NCBI GenBank assembly: GCA_013178295.1
Contig: JABLWW010000008.1
Coordinates: 124,001-188,000 of the forward strand
DNA: 64,000 nt
Source: Anaerolineae bacterium
Lineage (GTDB): Bacteria > Chloroflexota > Anaerolineae > Anaerolineales > Anaerolineaceae
Reading direction: 5' to 3'
Every line of letters starts with the position of its first letter. Within the stretch, counting starts at the first letter, position 1. Under the pieces are notes generated by a model, which made no database searches, was not told where the DNA came from, and saw only the letters and a list, made by a program, of their open reading frames with translations. Positions 63,029 to 64,000 of the stretch are shown here, piece by piece. The position numbers and the translations under genes are program-made.

Positions 63029-64000
63029 CTATCTTTTGATTTTTGGCACCATCCAGAAGGCGCGGTCATCAATGGATGAACCGTTGTTCTGGACTTCGAG
63101 GATAAATTCTACAGACTTCCCTGCCAGGGCGTTGAGATCAAGGTCAACCTGTGTACGGTTGCCGTCGAATTTCTCCACCCAGCTTCCCAGGCTCTGAATT
63201 GGGCCACCATCTGCGCTGTATTTCAGGTTGAAGGTTACATCGCATGATGGGCTGGCTGCCAGACAGCCGAGCAGTGCCTGGAAGCGGTCCCCGGCAATGA
63301 CTTTGACCGGGGGATACCTTCCGGAAATCAGTCCGCTAGGGGCATTGTTGGGGATGGTGATGATGGCGATTTCGTCATCCTGATAGGCGGTTTCGATCAC
63401 CGGCGCAGGGGAACTGGTGATCGAACCGTTGGTAAAGTCATAAGCGGGGCTGGGGCAGGGGATGATCTTCCCGTTGGAGTTTATCCATTGCGCATAACAG
63501 TAGTACTGGGCAAAGTCCATGCGGATATTGGGGTCAAAGGTGGCAGTCGGCTGGCTGACGTTGATCTTGACCCAGAAAGCGATATCGGCATTGTTCCCAA
63601 TGCCAAAGACAATCCCTGTTGGACTGCGCAACATCCAGTAGCCTGCGTAGGAGCCTGCTGTTGGCGGGGAGATGAGATTAACTGCCACGTCAACGGTCTG
63701 ATTGGGCGGCACGGTGGCGTTGATATTGGTCGCGCCTGCGCCGCTCATCTGGTTGCCGCTGCTGAAGATGAGTTGATAGTCTGGAGTCCAGGTGCATGCG
63801 CCGTTATTTTGCAAACGCCAGACTTTGGTGAAGGGAGTGTTGGCATTGATAAACGTGTTGTCCGGATAGGTAACGTCAGCGATGAACAGTGCCCGGTTAC
63901 ACGGGATGGGCGTTGGGCTGGGGGGGAGCGGGGTCAAAGTTGGGACGGGGGTCAAGGTGGGTGGCACAGCGGTTGCTGTGTGCGGAAGCTCTGTGATGAT
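63029..64000 (-). CDS. Secreted NBR1-Ig-like-domain protein, N-terminus beyond window
   Basis: The frame is open to the right edge of the window, so the start codon lies outside; at least 323 residues are visible. A TPxPT-type linker (TLTPVPTLTPLPPSPTPIP) is followed by an NBR1-Ig-like ('next to BRCA1') domain (FIADVTYPDNTFINANTPF, KVWRLQNNGACTW, PPNQTVDVAVNLISPPTAGS, GYWMLRSPTGIVFG), then a beta-rich C-terminal domain with paired Cys (YYCYAQWINSNGKIIPCPSP; GCLAASPSC). Such domains are frequent in exported proteins of Anaerolineae and probably mediate surface binding. No catalytic residues are apparent. Confidence 0.85.
   Translation of the reverse strand: MITELPHTATAVPPTLTPVPTLTPLPPSPTPIPCNRALFIADVTYPDNTFINANTPFTKVWRLQNNGACTWTPDYQLIFSSGNQMSGAGATNINATVPPNQTVDVAVNLISPPTAGSYAGYWMLRSPTGIVFGIGNNADIAFWVKINVSQPTATFDPNIRMDFAQYYCYAQWINSNGKIIPCPSPAYDFTNGSITSSPAPVIETAYQDDEIAIITIPNNAPSGLISGRYPPVKVIAGDRFQALLGCLAASPSCDVTFNLKYSADGGPIQSLGSWVEKFDGNRTQVDLDLNALAGKSVEFILEVQNNGSSIDDRAFWMVPKIKR

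Overview
The window looks like chromosomal DNA from a Chloroflexota bacterium of the class Anaerolineae. This is inferred from gene content, not from a marker gene. The clues are moderate GC, lipoproteins with Pro/Thr/Glu-rich linkers after the lipobox, an NBR1-Ig-like secreted protein with TPxPT linkers, a MASE1 histidine kinase, and a large catabolic repertoire with ABC rather than PTS sugar uptake. No rRNA, tRNA, insertion sequence, phage gene or CRISPR array was seen. The left edge cuts a RuBisCO-like gene and the right edge cuts a secreted-protein gene.

Region 1 (1-13.5 kb) holds two 2-oxoacid/acetoin-dehydrogenase-type gene sets. A plus-strand set (E1 alpha, E1 beta, E2; 1269-4568) follows a RuBisCO-like protein and its terminator. 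A ten-gene minus-strand operon (13465 down to 4594) encodes a split transketolase, E1 alpha, E1 beta, a LacI regulator, two SDR dehydrogenases, E2, a metallo-beta-lactamase-fold protein that has lost its metal motif, and a cupin. Its promoter (TTGACA-16 bp-TACAAT) is overlapped by one ACAAACGTTTGT palindrome and followed by a second. No E3 gene is present.

Region 2 (13.6-31.9 kb) is an L-rhamnose catabolic locus: rhamnulokinase and rhamnose isomerase in one unit; then, from a consensus promoter, a DeoR regulator, an ABC transporter (ATPase, two permeases, binding protein), rhamnose mutarotase, a UroD-like protein, a class II aldolase, a PHP-domain protein, two zinc-type dehydrogenases, a sorbitol-6-phosphate-dehydrogenase-like SDR and a DUF89 protein, ending in a terminator. 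The binding protein is a tandem duplication in one polypeptide, with 589 bp identical between the copies.

Region 3 (32-38 kb) carries a MASE1/PAS histidine kinase, an SDR whose catalytic Tyr position is His, a DhnA-type aldolase, a lipoprotein and a DUF2877 (AllH-like) protein.

Region 4 (37-59.3 kb) is the most interesting part. It groups all three proteins of the AllFGH/FdrA-YlbE-YlbF (oxamate carbamoyltransferase) type with a cyclase-family hydrolase, a double-cyclase fusion, two complete three-subunit molybdenum hydroxylases, a CoxG-like protein, an NCS2 nucleobase permease, an M20 carbamoylase/allantoate-hydrolase-type enzyme and a dihydropyrimidinase/hydantoinase. I read it as a pathway that imports a cyclic ureide, purine or pyrimidine, oxidises it, opens the ring and recovers the carbamoyl group, possibly as carbamoyl phosphate. 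Substrate and order of steps are inference.

Region 5 (59.4-64 kb) encodes a large one-pass membrane protein with a phosphatase-like N-terminus and two secreted proteins.
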